Assembly (NCBI GenBank): GCA_009760855.2
Contig: WPIO01000107.1
Span: 375,001 to 439,000 of the forward strand
Direction of reading: 5' to 3'
Length of the DNA stretch: 64,000 bases
Source: Cristatella mucedo
Lineage: Eukaryota > Bryozoa > Phylactolaemata > Cristatellidae
Each line of letters opens with the position of its first letter. The stretch's first letter is position 1. Positions 41,885 to 53,689 of this stretch are shown here, in pieces. A program made the translations under genes and the position numbers. The notes beneath the pieces were generated by a model that saw only the letters and a program-made list of their open reading frames with translations, searched no databases and had not been told where the DNA came from.

Positions 41885-43520
41885 TTTGACTAGGCGTGTT
41901 TTTAATTTCTTTTTAACGCGGTCAAAGCAGAGGATTTTGTGACTCAAGTCGGCAGTGAGTTCCAGGCTTTGAGAGCATAAATACTAAGCTTTCCATAGCT
42001 AGTAAGTGAGTTGTATCATCATTTAATTTAACAAAACATGTTGCGATCCACGTGGGGATGTCATCAATACACGCAGCAAGTGAGTTGAGCGAATTTGAGA
42101 TGCTCGAAGGCGGGAAGGGATCAAGGCAAGGGTACAGCTGAGTGTCATCCGCTTTGAAGTGAAAGCCTAGATTGCGCTTGACAATCACATCGGCTAGAGC
42201 GAAAGTGCAAGCCGTTAAACGAACCAGACCTAGCACGGAGCCCTGACGTACCTCATATTATAGAGGTACTTTGGATTATCGTCGTTCATTCACGTCAATA
42301 TTCTTGAGCCTCCAGCTGAGATAGTACCTCAACCATTTTAGATCAGTGCCAGTGATGCCCAGGTGAGATGCTCTAGAAGAACTGCGAGGCGCTCTAGGAG
42401 AACTTGGTGATCGATAATATCAAAAGCTGCCGGAAGATTGAGCAAAACAAGCAGAGATACTCTACCCATGTCTGCATTCCTAAGCAGGTCGTTGTACACC
42501 CTAAGTGATGGTGATTCTGCTGAGTGATTAGCTCTAATTCCTTACTGGAACTAACTAGCAAGGTTTGAAGTTACAATATTTGACTTAAGCTGGTCTGATA
42601 CGGAATATTTTTGATAGGAATGGTAAAATGGAGACTGGGCGGTAGTTGCTCGAGTTCTCACGGTGTAGCACCGCTTTCTTGAGAAGTACCCTAGAGCTTT
42701 TGTGAAAAATGCTGGGACATGATGTGAGGCTAATGCCATATTAACGATGTCGGTTGTGCACGGAAGCAGCAGATAAAAGCAACATATGACCAGGACAGTG
42801 GAAATATGGTACAAAGGACTTCTTTGTCTTCTTGGATTGGGATATGAACTTCAGGACGAAATCACTAGTTACCTACTTAAATGGAGATATTAAGGTGAAG
42901 CCAGAAATCGAGGGGCAGCATTCTAGGGGGGTGCTACCATTGCAGGAATGGACTCCATGATATTGTCTATGTTCTCCACAAAGAATGGAGAGAAGCGATC
43001 CGCTAGATAATTACAAGGATCACCAGGTAAGGGGCTAACCTGGAAGCAGTTTGAAAAGATAAATTGGTCACCGACATCAGCTTTTTTTGTTGTGCATCTG
43101 TGATTCAGCAATTTTTTATAGAAGCTAGACTCGATCTTTGCTAGATCAATTGGTACAAAATACATTAATCCTCGTAACCCTGTAGATCGACAGTCAGTCC
43201 TCATCTTTTGTCTGCTTTTTCAAGCTTGCGAAAAGTAGACTAAGCTTTTTTAATGCCTGCGGTAAACGATAGGTGTCTTGGCAAGTGTGCACAGTGGGCT
43301 TAGTCAGAAGTGTAAACTCGTTGAGCCTCTCACCTACTGTCGTTTTATAGCTATCGACGAATGATGACAGTTCGGAGGTAGGACAAAGAAGCAGAGGCGA
43401 GGCAGATATTCTCGTATGGACAGCATCGATATCAAGCGTCTCGTCTAGCTTGAATGCCGAAATGGTTCTAGGCGATTCTAATTTGACAGTTATTCTCGAG
43501 GTTTACTGGTCAAACTACAA
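41885..43520 (-). mobile_element. L2-type LINE, linker and RT, internally deleted
   Basis: Minus-strand order from right: linker region (42923-43204: FYKKLLNH..KKADVGDQFIFSNCFQVSP, ADRFSPFFVENIDNI), RT N-terminal part (42551-42814: LLLPCTTDIVNMALASHHVP), motif A region near 42430 and palm (41922-42236: LADVIVKRNLGFHF, KADDTQLYPCLDP, NSLNSLAACIDDIPTW, VKLNDDTTHLL). The YADD box reads KADD. After HLLAME the frame jumps to MLSKPGTHCRLES, the far C-terminus, so several hundred bases are deleted. This is the best view of the linker between endonuclease and RT. Confidence 0.85.
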
Positions 43521-43735
43521 TAATTAGATGCCGCTGGCTACAGCAGACCAACTCTAAAGGCCGTATTACCACGGCTGTTCCAAGAGGTTCCTGGCTCGTC
43601 ATTAAGCACTTTGTACCTCACCACACTAATGCTCCTCTCAAACCTCGGCTCCGGGATAATGGCTTCCTTCCCTGCCGAGCAGTTCTTGGGCGCCCTAAAA
43701 TTGAGCAAAGGCCGGCACTGTGCTATAAGCCTTAC
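43521..43735. repeat. Unclassified repeat pair, copy 1
   Basis: CAGCAGACCAAC, GTCCAAGAGGTTCC-like, ACACTAATGCTCCTCTC, GCCGAGCAGTT and CCTAAAATTGA match 47818-48010 in the same order and strand. Neither copy has a coding motif. Together they bracket the stretch containing the second candidate LTR. Confidence 0.6.
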
Positions 43736-43870
43736 AACTACGGGAAGATCCGACCGTAGATCGGCTCTCTATGCTAATACAGCTGCTGAGCCCACGATCG
43801 CACAAACATCGACTCAACAATATTTCATAATTTTTCCTAACCTAGCATCGTGCTGGGGCAGTGATTAATT
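43736..43870. other. Unassigned spacer
   Basis: A short frame 43611-43868 runs through the repeat and this spacer with no motif. Confidence 0.4.
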
Positions 43871-44050
43871 TAATAATAATAATACTATCTGATTCAACAG
43901 ACTCTTTTTGTATAGTGACAGAAGAGCCTTTACGGCTATCATTACCGCTAGCAGTGGCGATAATATATCGCCCACTGCAGAATTCGAACCCAGGACTTCG
44001 GGGCCGAAGTCGTTAAAAGCGACCACCTTACCCAGTTAGCTCTTAAGGCT
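43871..44050 (-). mobile_element. SINE1 copy with TAA tail
   Basis: On the minus strand: AGCCTTAAGAGCTAACTGGG head, altered long arm (CGACTTCGGCCCCGAAGTCC, still pairing), B box GGTTCGAATTC, GTAAAGGCTCTTCTG, AAAGAGTCTG and a GTATTATTATTATTAA tail resembling the L2 tail. The arm has compensating changes on both sides (GACTTCGG / CCGAAGTC). Confidence 0.82.
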
Positions 44051-44872
44051 CACCGTTTAGGGGTCTACTACAAAAGAACCGGCCTCTTTTTAGACTTTCA
44101 GCTTTCAAATTTCTGGCGAACGAAACGGACCGTCAATGTCAAGGCACCACGTGGCGCTGAAGCCACGAGCTATATCGTAGCCATGTCAGAGCGGTCGCTC
44201 ATGTAGGAGTAATCACTACGCTCCACTCCTGTCCTACCCAATGGCACCGAAGATCTAGCAACGGCCTGCTAGCCTAGCTGAGCCACGGCAAGAAACGCGT
44301 GTACACCTCTAGTCAGTCCCTTCCGCAGTCGGGGTTTGTCCGCAGCAACATTAGTTTAAGTTCTCGCTCTTAGGCGGGAAATGTCGCGCAAAAGATTTCA
44401 CGACCCAAGATTCCATCTGCAGCACTGCTTCGGTGCGACGTCATCACCCTGTGGCTTCTTCAATCGACGCCAGCTGCTCGAGACTGCCGAAAGTCCCTAC
44501 CAACGGAAAAGCGTCACCCGTAGCATGGGATAACTATCCTCATCCGGTCCAAGCTCTGTAGTCGCGTCATTGGGATCCCCCCCCCCGTGGCTGAACCCTG
44601 GCTATTCTTCACGGATCGGGCCTGTGCCTGTCTCCGGCGCTTCCCGAAGCTATAGGGCGAGGCGCTACGTAGAGTAACAACCTGGCCTATATTATCAACA
44701 CTTTTGAAGACGGTTTCCTCTCCGAACTAAAGTTGCACCCAGCCTGGGTTCGGTTGACAGGTACCGGACGGCTACAGTGAGGGTTAGGGTCACCGGCTAG
44801 GCCGGGGTCAGGCACTACGGCACGGCCGGATGTATGCGCTGACGTGAGGTCACCGGGGCTCTTGGGTACGGG
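44051..44872. other. Unassigned GC-richer stretch
   Basis: A run of ten C residues lies at about 44577-44586. No domain or family member was recognised. Confidence 0.45.
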
Positions 44873-45446
44873 AAGTTGGCCAAGTGAATCGTGGTGTTGA
44901 AGGCTCCCGGTCTCGCCGAGTTATGCGCCTGGATTCGTGCAGGCGTGCTCCGGCGATGCGGTCACGCACGCAAAGGAACGAGTACCCAAGGCCCGAGCGG
45001 AGCTGGATAGCTCGCTCGCTGTTGACTTGTTTTTATTCCTCGTTCCCCGCGTAGCATGTTCGTGACCCCCGTGTGTTGGCGTCTTTCGGTGGAAGCTTAC
45101 GACCGTGGTAGTTGTCAACTCAGACTAGCCAGCTGTTACTCAGCCAGCCGGGTTTTGGACGGCGTACGCTCGTACTGTTGGATTCGGAGTCGGTACAACG
45201 ACAGGACTGCAGAAGCCGACTGACCCCAACTAATACGTTTGTTTGAGCTTGCTGCGTCGTCTTGCGCCCCCGTAGTGTACTGTGTATAGGACCCTCCCTA
45301 TAGACTTGTTTAGTTGCCCTGTTGTTGGCGCATGCGTTAATATAAAGAGGTTTAACCGGACGGCCGCTCGTCTTACCCTAGCTCGGCGGCATGGCGAGCG
45401 GCAGCGTGACCAGAGTATGGCGGGGTTTGGCGGGAATTAGCCTCTC
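44873..45446. repeat. Candidate solo LTR, copy 2
   Basis: This is the partner of 30176-30706. Shared strings include CGTGGtGTTGAA, GAGTTATGCGC, GTGCTCCGGCGATGC, AATATAAAGAGGTTTAA (45338-45354) and GGCGAGCGGCAG. The TATAAAG string about 100 bases from the right end fits an LTR promoter. Downstream CCCCTGGAACCCGG could be a primer-binding-site-like string, unproven. Confidence 0.4.
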
Positions 45447-46660
45447 ACCCCTGGAACCCGGTTACAAAGTTACCTTTTGGTTGTGTGGGTATGACCGAAG
45501 CTTACTGCAGTTATGCCACTGTGAAGCTTAGGGTTGCCACTAGACGGATGAGCTGCGACAGCTGACTGTAGTTACCGCCCAGCTCAGCTATCATATGCTT
45601 CGCGTCCTCGGGGTCAGTATTTACCAATGCCCCTGCGGCATCTACGTCAACCGCTGTTTCCGTAAAAAACGATGCAAGTACGCACTTTGTTACAAACTCT
45701 AGCGCCTGCCTTGCGCCTCGAGGATTGTAAGCGAAAATGTATGACCTAAGCTTCGGCCTTAGGCCATAACTAAATTGAGACTCGATCGTACGGCTGCGAC
45801 TCTCCGGTGGCAGGTATAAGCACTCGCAGCTTCATCGCAAAATATCTCTATACAATTCTGCCGACGATTTGCCTCTTTTTTGCACACGAGTCTGCATGCG
45901 TGCGGGTGCGGAATCCCGCTTAAATCCTTTGGCCAATGCAATGGTCAGCACTACCTTTGCCTGATGCAGAGAAAACCCGCCGCCAGCTGCCCCATGTGCC
46001 TCGTCACAAGCTTCAAGCTCATGCCCTTCCAGGTTCGTGCCAAACTACTGGAGTTACATTGGATCGTTACACCTCAAGCTTTCTGCCTCTGACTTAAATT
46101 CTTCCGCTTTCTAATAAAAGATTACGGTAATTCACAGGAAAAACGCCTAACGACGTCTGTGGTATTCATCCCAACCAGCTCCGCGGAAAATGGAAAGAAA
46201 CATAATTCTCCCTGCGGCTTGGTGCGACCACTACTGCCGAGCGTGCGCGTCCACATTCGCCCTCAGCTGCATCATTACCGCCATCGTCTGCTCCCGGTCT
46301 TCTGCCGCCATCACTGCGTCAGGTGCTTCGCCGGCGCCGGCCGCCACGCTACTCCCACCCGCTAGAGCTCTTTGAGCCTGGCTCATATGAGGCATTTCCT
46401 CTGGTTGGCTCCAATATACGCCCCTACCCCTCAGGTTCAAACGGCACTCCTTCGTTCAATCCGATTTACTTGCCTATCGGTCAAATTCGTGGAACCTAGC
46501 AAGCCGCTTTGCACGGAAAGTCTTGTCTTTAGAGTCGTACGTGTAATTTGACATGTCCCTGTGCGGGGCACGAAAGACGCAAAATCGAAGGCTCGGCGAA
46601 GGAGGCGTAAGACTGCTACTCACCAAGGGGCATGGCCTACTGCCGAATGCAGAATAAGAA
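45447..46660 (-). other. GC-rich stretch with possible degraded coding on minus strand
   Basis: Minus-strand readings near 45530-45720 (ALEFVTKCVLASFFTET, IAELGGNYSQLSQLIRLV) and 46231-46440 (AAEDREQTMAVMMQLRANVD) have protein-like composition, but frames are broken and no family is recognisable. The location right of a candidate LTR would allow a gag remnant; orientation argues against it being part of the same element. Confidence 0.25.
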
Positions 46661-46661
46661 A

Positions 46662-46790
46662 TGATTTGGCCCAGTGATTAAGTTGTTCGCCCAACCAAGG
46701 TCTGACCGAGGTCGAGGGCTTGAACCCCGTTATATGAAGCGCCCGAATAGAGATTAAATTATTTTATATCGCTATACAAAAAGAATTATA
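46662..46790 (+). mobile_element. SINE2 copy
   Basis: TTTGGCCCAGTGATTAAGTTG (A-box region, 46665-46685), GGTCGAGGGCTTGAACCCCG (B box), then GAAGCGCCCGAATAGAGATTAAATTATTTTATATCGC, the L2-like stem-loop with a weakened right arm, and CTATACAAAAAGAATTATATA. This is the copy with the best tRNA-like boxes. Confidence 0.75.
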
Positions 46791-46799
46791 TATATATTA

Positions 46800-47804
46800 C
46801 ATAATTTTATAAATTGTATATTGAGAGGTGGCCTCGAGAAGGTGCGTTTGTGGCACCAACCTACTTACTCGTTATCAAGTCAACCTGAGTTCGCGACGCG
46901 AATTGCACAGGAATGCGTACATAAGTAAGTGATTTTAGTGATCTTTATTCGCAAGCGCACAATGTTGCTGCCCGTCAAGTTCATTTTTTTTCGCACTCCT
47001 ATCAGGCTCTCTACGAAGCAAGCACTCTTACCGGGTAATCGCGTCACAACCCTTAGGCAACCTCTGTCTATAGTGGGCAACGACCCAAATAGATGGAGTG
47101 CCCGCACAACCGGAACCTAGACCCTGACCGCAGAACTAGGGTTCCGCCTCCACCGCTGCATAGGTAACAAATCCTTCAACTTGGCAAAAACAGGAATACC
47201 TCAATTCCGTAACTCCTGAGCGGAGAACTAGGGCTTCGTCTTCACCAAAAATGCGAGGAAACCACTACCACCTTCGCAAAGGCACGAATATTGTGGACCG
47301 TTTCATACATGAAGAGGTAATTTCTCTACACCTCACCGGAATATGCCTAGTCGACAGCGGCCAATCCCTTCGCCGGCACCACTTGCGCACACACAAAACA
47401 TAGACGCAAAATGCGAACAACGGGCGCCACAGAACCGAAATCGGTGGCATCAACCAAGTTCTCATGGCGCTGACTCGCTTTGACTAGCCAATTGCGCGTG
47501 GACAGCCTGTCCCCTCACAAGCTTTTAGAGAAAAGTAGTCTGGAGATTACCGGTAACGGCGAGAAAAGGATCTGAAGACGACGAAGAAACCGTTAGCGAG
47601 CGTCTTCCAACTCTTAAATAACTAACTGGGACAAAGGTGCAAGACCTTAGTGGTATTAGGCCAGCTGTCGTGGGTAATTGCGGTAAGAAATTAATACAGT
47701 TGCTCCACCACAGGATGAGCCTCCCGTCTAGCTTGCAAAGAGGTTCCACACCGTTCTTTTTTTGACAGAGCTACGGCCAAGGTTGACAGACCAATTAATT
47801 TCAA
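46800..47804. other. Unassigned stretch
   Basis: GCAGAACTAGGGTTCCGCCTCCACC near 47129 and GCGGAGAACTAGGGCTTCGTCTTCACC near 47220 form an imperfect direct repeat about 90 bases apart. No domain is seen in the short frames. Confidence 0.4.
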
Positions 47805-48015
47805 TTAGCAACTCCCGCGGACAGCAGACCAACCTACCAAAAATGGCCGAATTGCCGCAAATGGTCCAAGAGCTTCCAGGCTCGCGCTTATTGATATAGT
47901 ATCCCACAACACTTGTGCTCCTCTCTTAATAACTGCTCCCGGACAAAGGTGTTTTTCCCTCGCCGAGCGATTTCTTTGTATCCTAAAATTGACCCGAGGC
48001 TGGCGTTACAGATTC
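47805..48015. repeat. Unclassified repeat pair, copy 2
   Basis: Matches 43521-43735 (CAGCAGACCAACcTA, GGTCCAAGAGCTTCC, ACACTTGTGCTCCTCTC, CGCCGAGCGATTTC, CCTAAAATTGA). Divergence is substantial, so this is an old repeat. Confidence 0.6.
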
Positions 48016-48539
48016 GCCAAAAAGTGCAAAATTTTAGTTTTATGTCTACCTAGCGTCGGTGTGTGGACGCTCGCGACCCGAAAGTTCGTCGGAGGTAGTG
48101 GTTGCGGTTAGAGATATCTGCTAGGAGGTTTTTAAAACTCAGATTTTTTCCCACAGTTCAGGAAATGAAGTTTAAAAACACATGCACTCACTGACTTTTA
48201 CCCACGGGCGAGTTTTATTTACTTAATAGCCACAGATGTTGTTAAGTTGCACAACGTCTTCGTGCTTCCAAAAGGTTTTAAAGATATAGATATACACCGA
48301 TGTAATTATGTTGCAGCTTAGTGACACAAATTGTAACTGAAATAGGAGCATCGCACATTTAATAACGAACGTTTATCCCTTGACGATCACCGCTGCGAGC
48401 TATTCGTATGATCCGGTCGTGCTATGGTCAATGCTGAACAGGCTTCGGAGCAGGATCGAAGCTTCATGCTAGTTGAAGTTTAGCAAATTTTCATGCAGCC
48501 AGCACCAAAATGACAACGCGATACACTTTTGGCAGACAG
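48016..48539. other. Unassigned left flank of the LTR element
   Basis: No motif. It ends with TTTTGGCAGACAG directly before the 5' LTR. Confidence 0.5.
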
Positions 48540-49548
<1,009 letters not shown>

Positions 49549-49549
49549 T

Positions 49550-49562
49550 TGGGTGACCCTGC
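49550..49562 (+). promoter_or_regulatory. Putative primer-binding site, outer element
   Basis: TGGGTGACCCTGC starts two bases after the LTR end, the normal place for a tRNA primer-binding site beginning TGG. It resembles the TGG(T)GACCC type complementary to tRNA-Trp with one extra G; the primer identity is inference. Confidence 0.5.
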
Positions 49563-49577
49563 TTTTAGCTCGAACAC

Positions 49578-50950
49578 ATGCAACCTTCTACATTAGACAA
49601 GGGGACGGCGTCGCTTGACCGCTCGGAGCTATTGAATACATCCAGCTCAGCGTTCAATACCCTGCAGTCAAACCTAAACAGCCGTGCTATTTTCGCTTCG
49701 CTTAGCCGAGATCTAAGGGATCGTTTAGGCGCGCTTGACGAAGAGAACGCACAGCTACGCACAGCGTCCACTCACGGGTCGGCCGCCCGAGCGCCGGCGC
49801 ACCAACCGAGTCGGTAGCCTTACCACGACCGGCACCCCTCGGCGGTGCCACGCGGCCGCCCATCGTACTTCATTCGCCGCGCCAGTACGAGGTCGGGCAG
49901 ACGCCGCACCCGGTGGGCAACACTCCGCCTACCGCCTTGCAAACCGCTGCCGGTTGCGATCCGTACTCTACGGCCTACCCGGCAGACGTCGCTCCACCGC
50001 ATGCCGTGCGTGGCTCGCTCGCTGCAGCGGATATCTTTCCTTTACCCTTTTCGAAGCCTGTTTTCGCTAACTATGTTTCTGGTGGCTCGGTAATTTATAC
50101 GCGGCCGGGCTTCGTGGATACCGTGCATGCACGCTCAGGCACTGCCCCTACTTTCAGGCTGGCGGCTGACACAGGCGGAGGGCCGGTCCGACCTTGTCGC
50201 TGTCCAGCGTGCTGAGCTTGCTCCCTCGCACAGCTGAGCCGGCATTGCCGAGCTAGATCTTCGTTTAACCGGGTCCTCAGCGGCGTTTCACGGGACCCCA
50301 GAGGTCCACTTGGTGAAACTTGCGCCTTTCCGGGAGACCTGACGGACTCCTTCCCACGGTGGATCAGCGATTATGAAGTGTTCTCTAGATTCGGCGGATG
50401 GTCTCCGGACCTTCAGCTCTTGTGCTTGGGCGCATATTTTCACGGCCGAGCGCTTGACGTATTTCGCTCGGTCTATGAACGGCTCTTCGCTGATCCGGGC
50501 CAACGATGTGCATACGAGGAATAAAAAGTTGAACTGGCTCGGAACTATGGCATGCGTCGAGATGCTGCTTGTGGGGCTGTACAGGATTGTCGTCAGGAAG
50601 CGGTGCAAAGAGTTTACGACTTGTATAGGCACCTTGTAGATACTGCCGCCATTGCTTACCCTAGTATTCCGCAGGCGGATCGTGAGGTTACGGTCCTCTC
50701 TTTATTCGTTGGAGGCCTTCATCCCGACATTAGCGGTGCCGTCTTTGCCAAAGACTGTGCCTGTCTAGACGAAGCCCTTGGTTTCCCTGGCAGATGCCAA
50801 GCCAACCCTTACTTCTTTAGTCGCGGAGCTAGTTCCGCCACAAACGCCAGCCACCAAGGCCGCCCATACCCATCCGGAAAAGACAGGGCCCCTGTTTCGC
50901 AGGATATAGAGATTGGGGTGGATGCATTGGAAGGGCAAATTACCTAGGTG
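49578..50950 (+). pseudogene. gag remnant of the outer LTR element
   Basis: The first ATG after the binding site opens a 79-residue frame (MQPSTLDKG, then LSRDLRDRLGALDEENAQLR, coiled-coil-like). Around 50340-50510 one frame reads FPRWISDYEVFSRFGGWSPD, then LGAYFHGRALDVFRSVYERL, the W..FE...GW...L hallmark of the Ty3/gypsy capsid. The 50552-50947 frame continues it with AYPSIPQADREVTVLSLFVG, GLHPDI and a CLDEAL end. Frameshifts separate these pieces. Gag would form the particle in which the RNA is copied. No zinc knuckle is clear. Confidence 0.65.
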
Positions 50951-51420
50951 TGTGAACTGCTTGCTAAGGAACAGAGGGAAACATTTGAACCCATTACAAA
51001 GCAGTCGCATCAGCCGCGAGGTAGGCCGTTCGTACACAACAGTCGGCCGCCCGACTACGGGTGCAGGCTGCCATGTGCTACAGGGATAGAAGGGTGAACG
51101 CGAGACGTGACAGACGGTTCCAGAACGGGTCGGCTTACCGAAGCCACGGAGAGCACGGGCCAGCAAACCCCAGTCGGGTGAGTTCACGGCTAGACTCGAG
51201 GGACTAGTGATCCTTTAAGGCCAGTGTCGCCCGGTTCTCATGGTCCGAGTGAGTACGTGGGCCGTGCCTCGGCTGGGTGGGCACCTTCGCTCTCGACTGA
51301 CGTCCATACCCATACCAAGGTTTACCAGGCCTCTGGGAGTGGTTTTGGCCTTCATCGCTACGGCTACTGGGACGCTAGATCGGCCCTGCCGCAACAGGAG
51401 CCACTACTGCCGGCGCCGAT

Positions 51421-51790
51421 GAGGCGGGAAGTCGTGGACACCAATGTCCTTACCCCGCACACTGTTGCACCGGTGATGGTGAATGGTGTGCAGGTTAGCG
51501 GAATTTGAGATAAATGGGCCAATATTTCCCTGATGGCAGCCTCTTTGGCCCACTAGCTGTTCCTTCCTTTGTTGATTGAGTCAGTTCGGGACTCCAATAT
51601 CATGGGTTCTTGCCTACCTATGATAGTGGCTGCGAGAGTGACAGCGAGCGAGCAAGTGGGAGGCAAAGCCCGCGAGCACAAATTTGATGTCACCACGGAG
51701 TTTCTGCAGCCGTGGCTATTGGGAACTGCCTTTTTTCCTTGTCTCCCAGCCGCCGGTCACGTACGACTATGGGCATGGAACCGCATAGGC
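51421..51790 (+). pseudogene. Possible aspartic protease remnant, outer element
   Basis: VAPVMVNGVQVSG (51460-51505) resembles the strand before the DTG site of retrotransposon proteases, and HKFDVTTEFLQPWLLGTAFF (51678-51735) resembles the later ILGxDFL segment. The DTG itself is not seen. Suggestive only. Confidence 0.35.
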
Positions 51791-52453
51791 GGGTGACCAC
51801 CAGCTACCGCTGGTGAGTTACTCGGAGGATTTAGCTCTGCCACACCAGATTCGCCGAGCTACGGTCAAGAAGAGCTGGCTACCGAAGCTGGTAGATGCAC
51901 AGCTAGGCACACTGGGCAAAACTAATGCCAATGTTTCAGTGGCTGGCGACGATAAGCCAAAATGAGGCCATGGATTCGTCCGCATTAACCACAGCCAACC
52001 AGCTTGGACGCGCCCACTCCCATGGTTAAAAGGTTCTCGGTTTTGAAGCCGCAAGCTGTGGACCCGGCTTCACTGTAGTTTCGCGGCAGCGATGCGGTTC
52101 CACCGGAGTCACCCTCACGGACAGGTCACCATATCGGGGCCTCTACTCACGGCATAGCTGAAGGTGGAGCAATGCCTCCAAGCCCTTGCCCTCTGGCCAA
52201 GCTGCGGGTGATCCAGGAGACAATGACCAGATAACTAATACCAGTTGCTGCTCGGCAACCGCAAGCGTAGGACTAATCCTTGATTTCGAGATATGTGGTG
52301 CTATTGCGAAGCTACGGGAGTATTTTGTTAACAATACCCCTGACGGGCCTATGTGTCGAATCAGTCTGTTACGGATCCATTCTTTTTCTGACTTGGGCCA
52401 GTGTTTTTTAACGCCGGACCCCTGACTGGACAGATACGACGCCGTATCTTGCT
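51791..52453. other. Outer element internal remainder, no RT or integrase seen
   Basis: No YxDD, RNase H or integrase motif in any frame. The whole internal region is only about 2.9 kb, too short for a full gag-pol, so most of pol is missing, by deletion or because the element is non-autonomous. Confidence 0.5.
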
Positions 52454-52464
52454 AGGAAGGAGAG
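52454..52464 (+). promoter_or_regulatory. Polypurine tract, outer element
   Basis: AGGAAGGAGAG immediately precedes the 3' LTR start (TAATGCACTGG), the expected position for the plus-strand primer. Confidence 0.65.
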
Positions 52465-52834
52465 TAATGCACTGGGCGATCTAAGTTTAGCTGCGATACT
52501 AGCCCTTGCCTTAGTGGGTCTGAATAGGGCACCTAGAGCATCCCGTAGCGTGGACTAGCCAAGTGGAATCAGGTAGGGAACACATTAGTTACTCGGGAGT
52601 GGAGCGAGGAGTCAGTCTAACACCAAGATCCGCTCAGGTTTAAAGGGAGCTTTGGTCAGACAAAGAGCAGTTAGGGTGTGGACAGACTACAGTACTCTAT
52701 TAGACAAAGAGAAAAAGGATGGCAAGCTGGCGCAGGAGCCGTCTATTAAATTACTGGCGGAAGTGAATAAGCATAGGACATAAACAGAGAGCGTCATCCA
52801 ACAAAGTAGTAGCTACGCTCGAGGTCAAGAGCGC

Positions 52835-52867
<33 letters not shown>

Positions 52868-53308
52868 GAGAGAGTAGAAACGAGACGGCTGAATGTGCTC
52901 GGAGATGCAGCTTCGGTAGTTGATGCGAGACTACGCCTCGAGAGTACGATAGTCGAACCTATGGCGACAAACAACTAAGTGCAACTTAGACGGGTGGTTG
53001 TGTTCTGTCCATTACTCAGTCAGCTGCTCATGTCTCAGGGTGATGTAAGGTTCCGCCTTCAGGGTCTCGACAATCGTTAGCGACGCAGACGGATGATAGC
53101 TTATTATAGACAGGCTTCGGGAGTTCTCTCGAAGTCAACTCTGTCGGTACGGTTCGCGTAAAGTTATTTCGCCGGCGCCTAACAATTACTAACAGGCCCA
53201 CGGCAAACTGTTGCATTCATCACCCAGTTGTGGCCGCTTGTGTTTTAACAGAGCTGCAGCACTGCACTACACCCTCAACCTGAAGAGAACCGGGGGAAGA
53301 GCTTCTGC
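52465..53308 (+). repeat. 3' LTR of outer element, main part
   Basis: Aligned with 48540-49540. It is interrupted after GAGCTTCTGC at 53308 by the CsRn1-like element and its last dozen bases lie at 58856-58868. Base differences from the 5' LTR are frequent, so the insertion is old. The GA tract is at 52834-52875. Confidence 0.85.
52834..52875. repeat. (GA)n tract inside the 3' LTR
   Basis: Shorter, interrupted counterpart of the tract at 48912-49017. Confidence 0.95.
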
Positions 53309-53653
53309 TGTGGGCGTAGCATCCCCACCATGTTGCCCCGCCCAAGCCTGACAGGGCAGGAGTGCATAAGGTCTCGGCGGCCGGGAGCCTACCGCTGATT
53401 GGGTGGAGGCTTGACTGAATGGCCACCCAGTGATGCGATCTTTTCCCGCAGCTCTCTTGTTCTCCTCCCGGAGTCACGAGTGGACATGTCGTCCGTCTCC
53501 GGCTCGCGGACATGTACTACTCGTGAAGAGCCATGCGAATTTGATCGATTGCGTCTTGTAGAGAGGTCAGTGACTCCTTTTGTTATAGGTGCTTGCTGCA
53601 CCTCATACCCGCTCGTCAACCTGCCGGGCGCTAAGCTGAAGACGACCCCTACA
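53309..53653 (+). repeat. 5' LTR of CsRn1-like Ty3/gypsy element
   Basis: Begins TGTGGGCGTAGCATC and ends GACCCCTACA. It matches 58512-58855 along its full length (345 and 344 bp) with scattered substitutions: ACCATGTTGCCCCGCCC, CTGACAGGGCAGGAGTGCAT, GGAGGCTTGACTGAATGG, GTAGAGAG, GTGACTCCTTTT. CTGC precedes it and CTGT follows the 3' LTR, a plausible 4-bp target-site duplication with one change. Confidence 0.93.
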
Positions 53654-53656
53654 AAT

Positions 53657-53668
53657 TGGTCACCCTTA
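53657..53668 (+). promoter_or_regulatory. Primer-binding site, CsRn1-like element
   Basis: TGGTCACCCTTA starts four bases after the LTR. TGGTGACCC, the complement of a tRNA-Trp 3' end, differs by one base. CsRn1-type elements are described as using tRNA-Trp, which agrees. Confidence 0.65.
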
Positions 53669-53689
53669 TCCTGGTACGAATGAACACGG

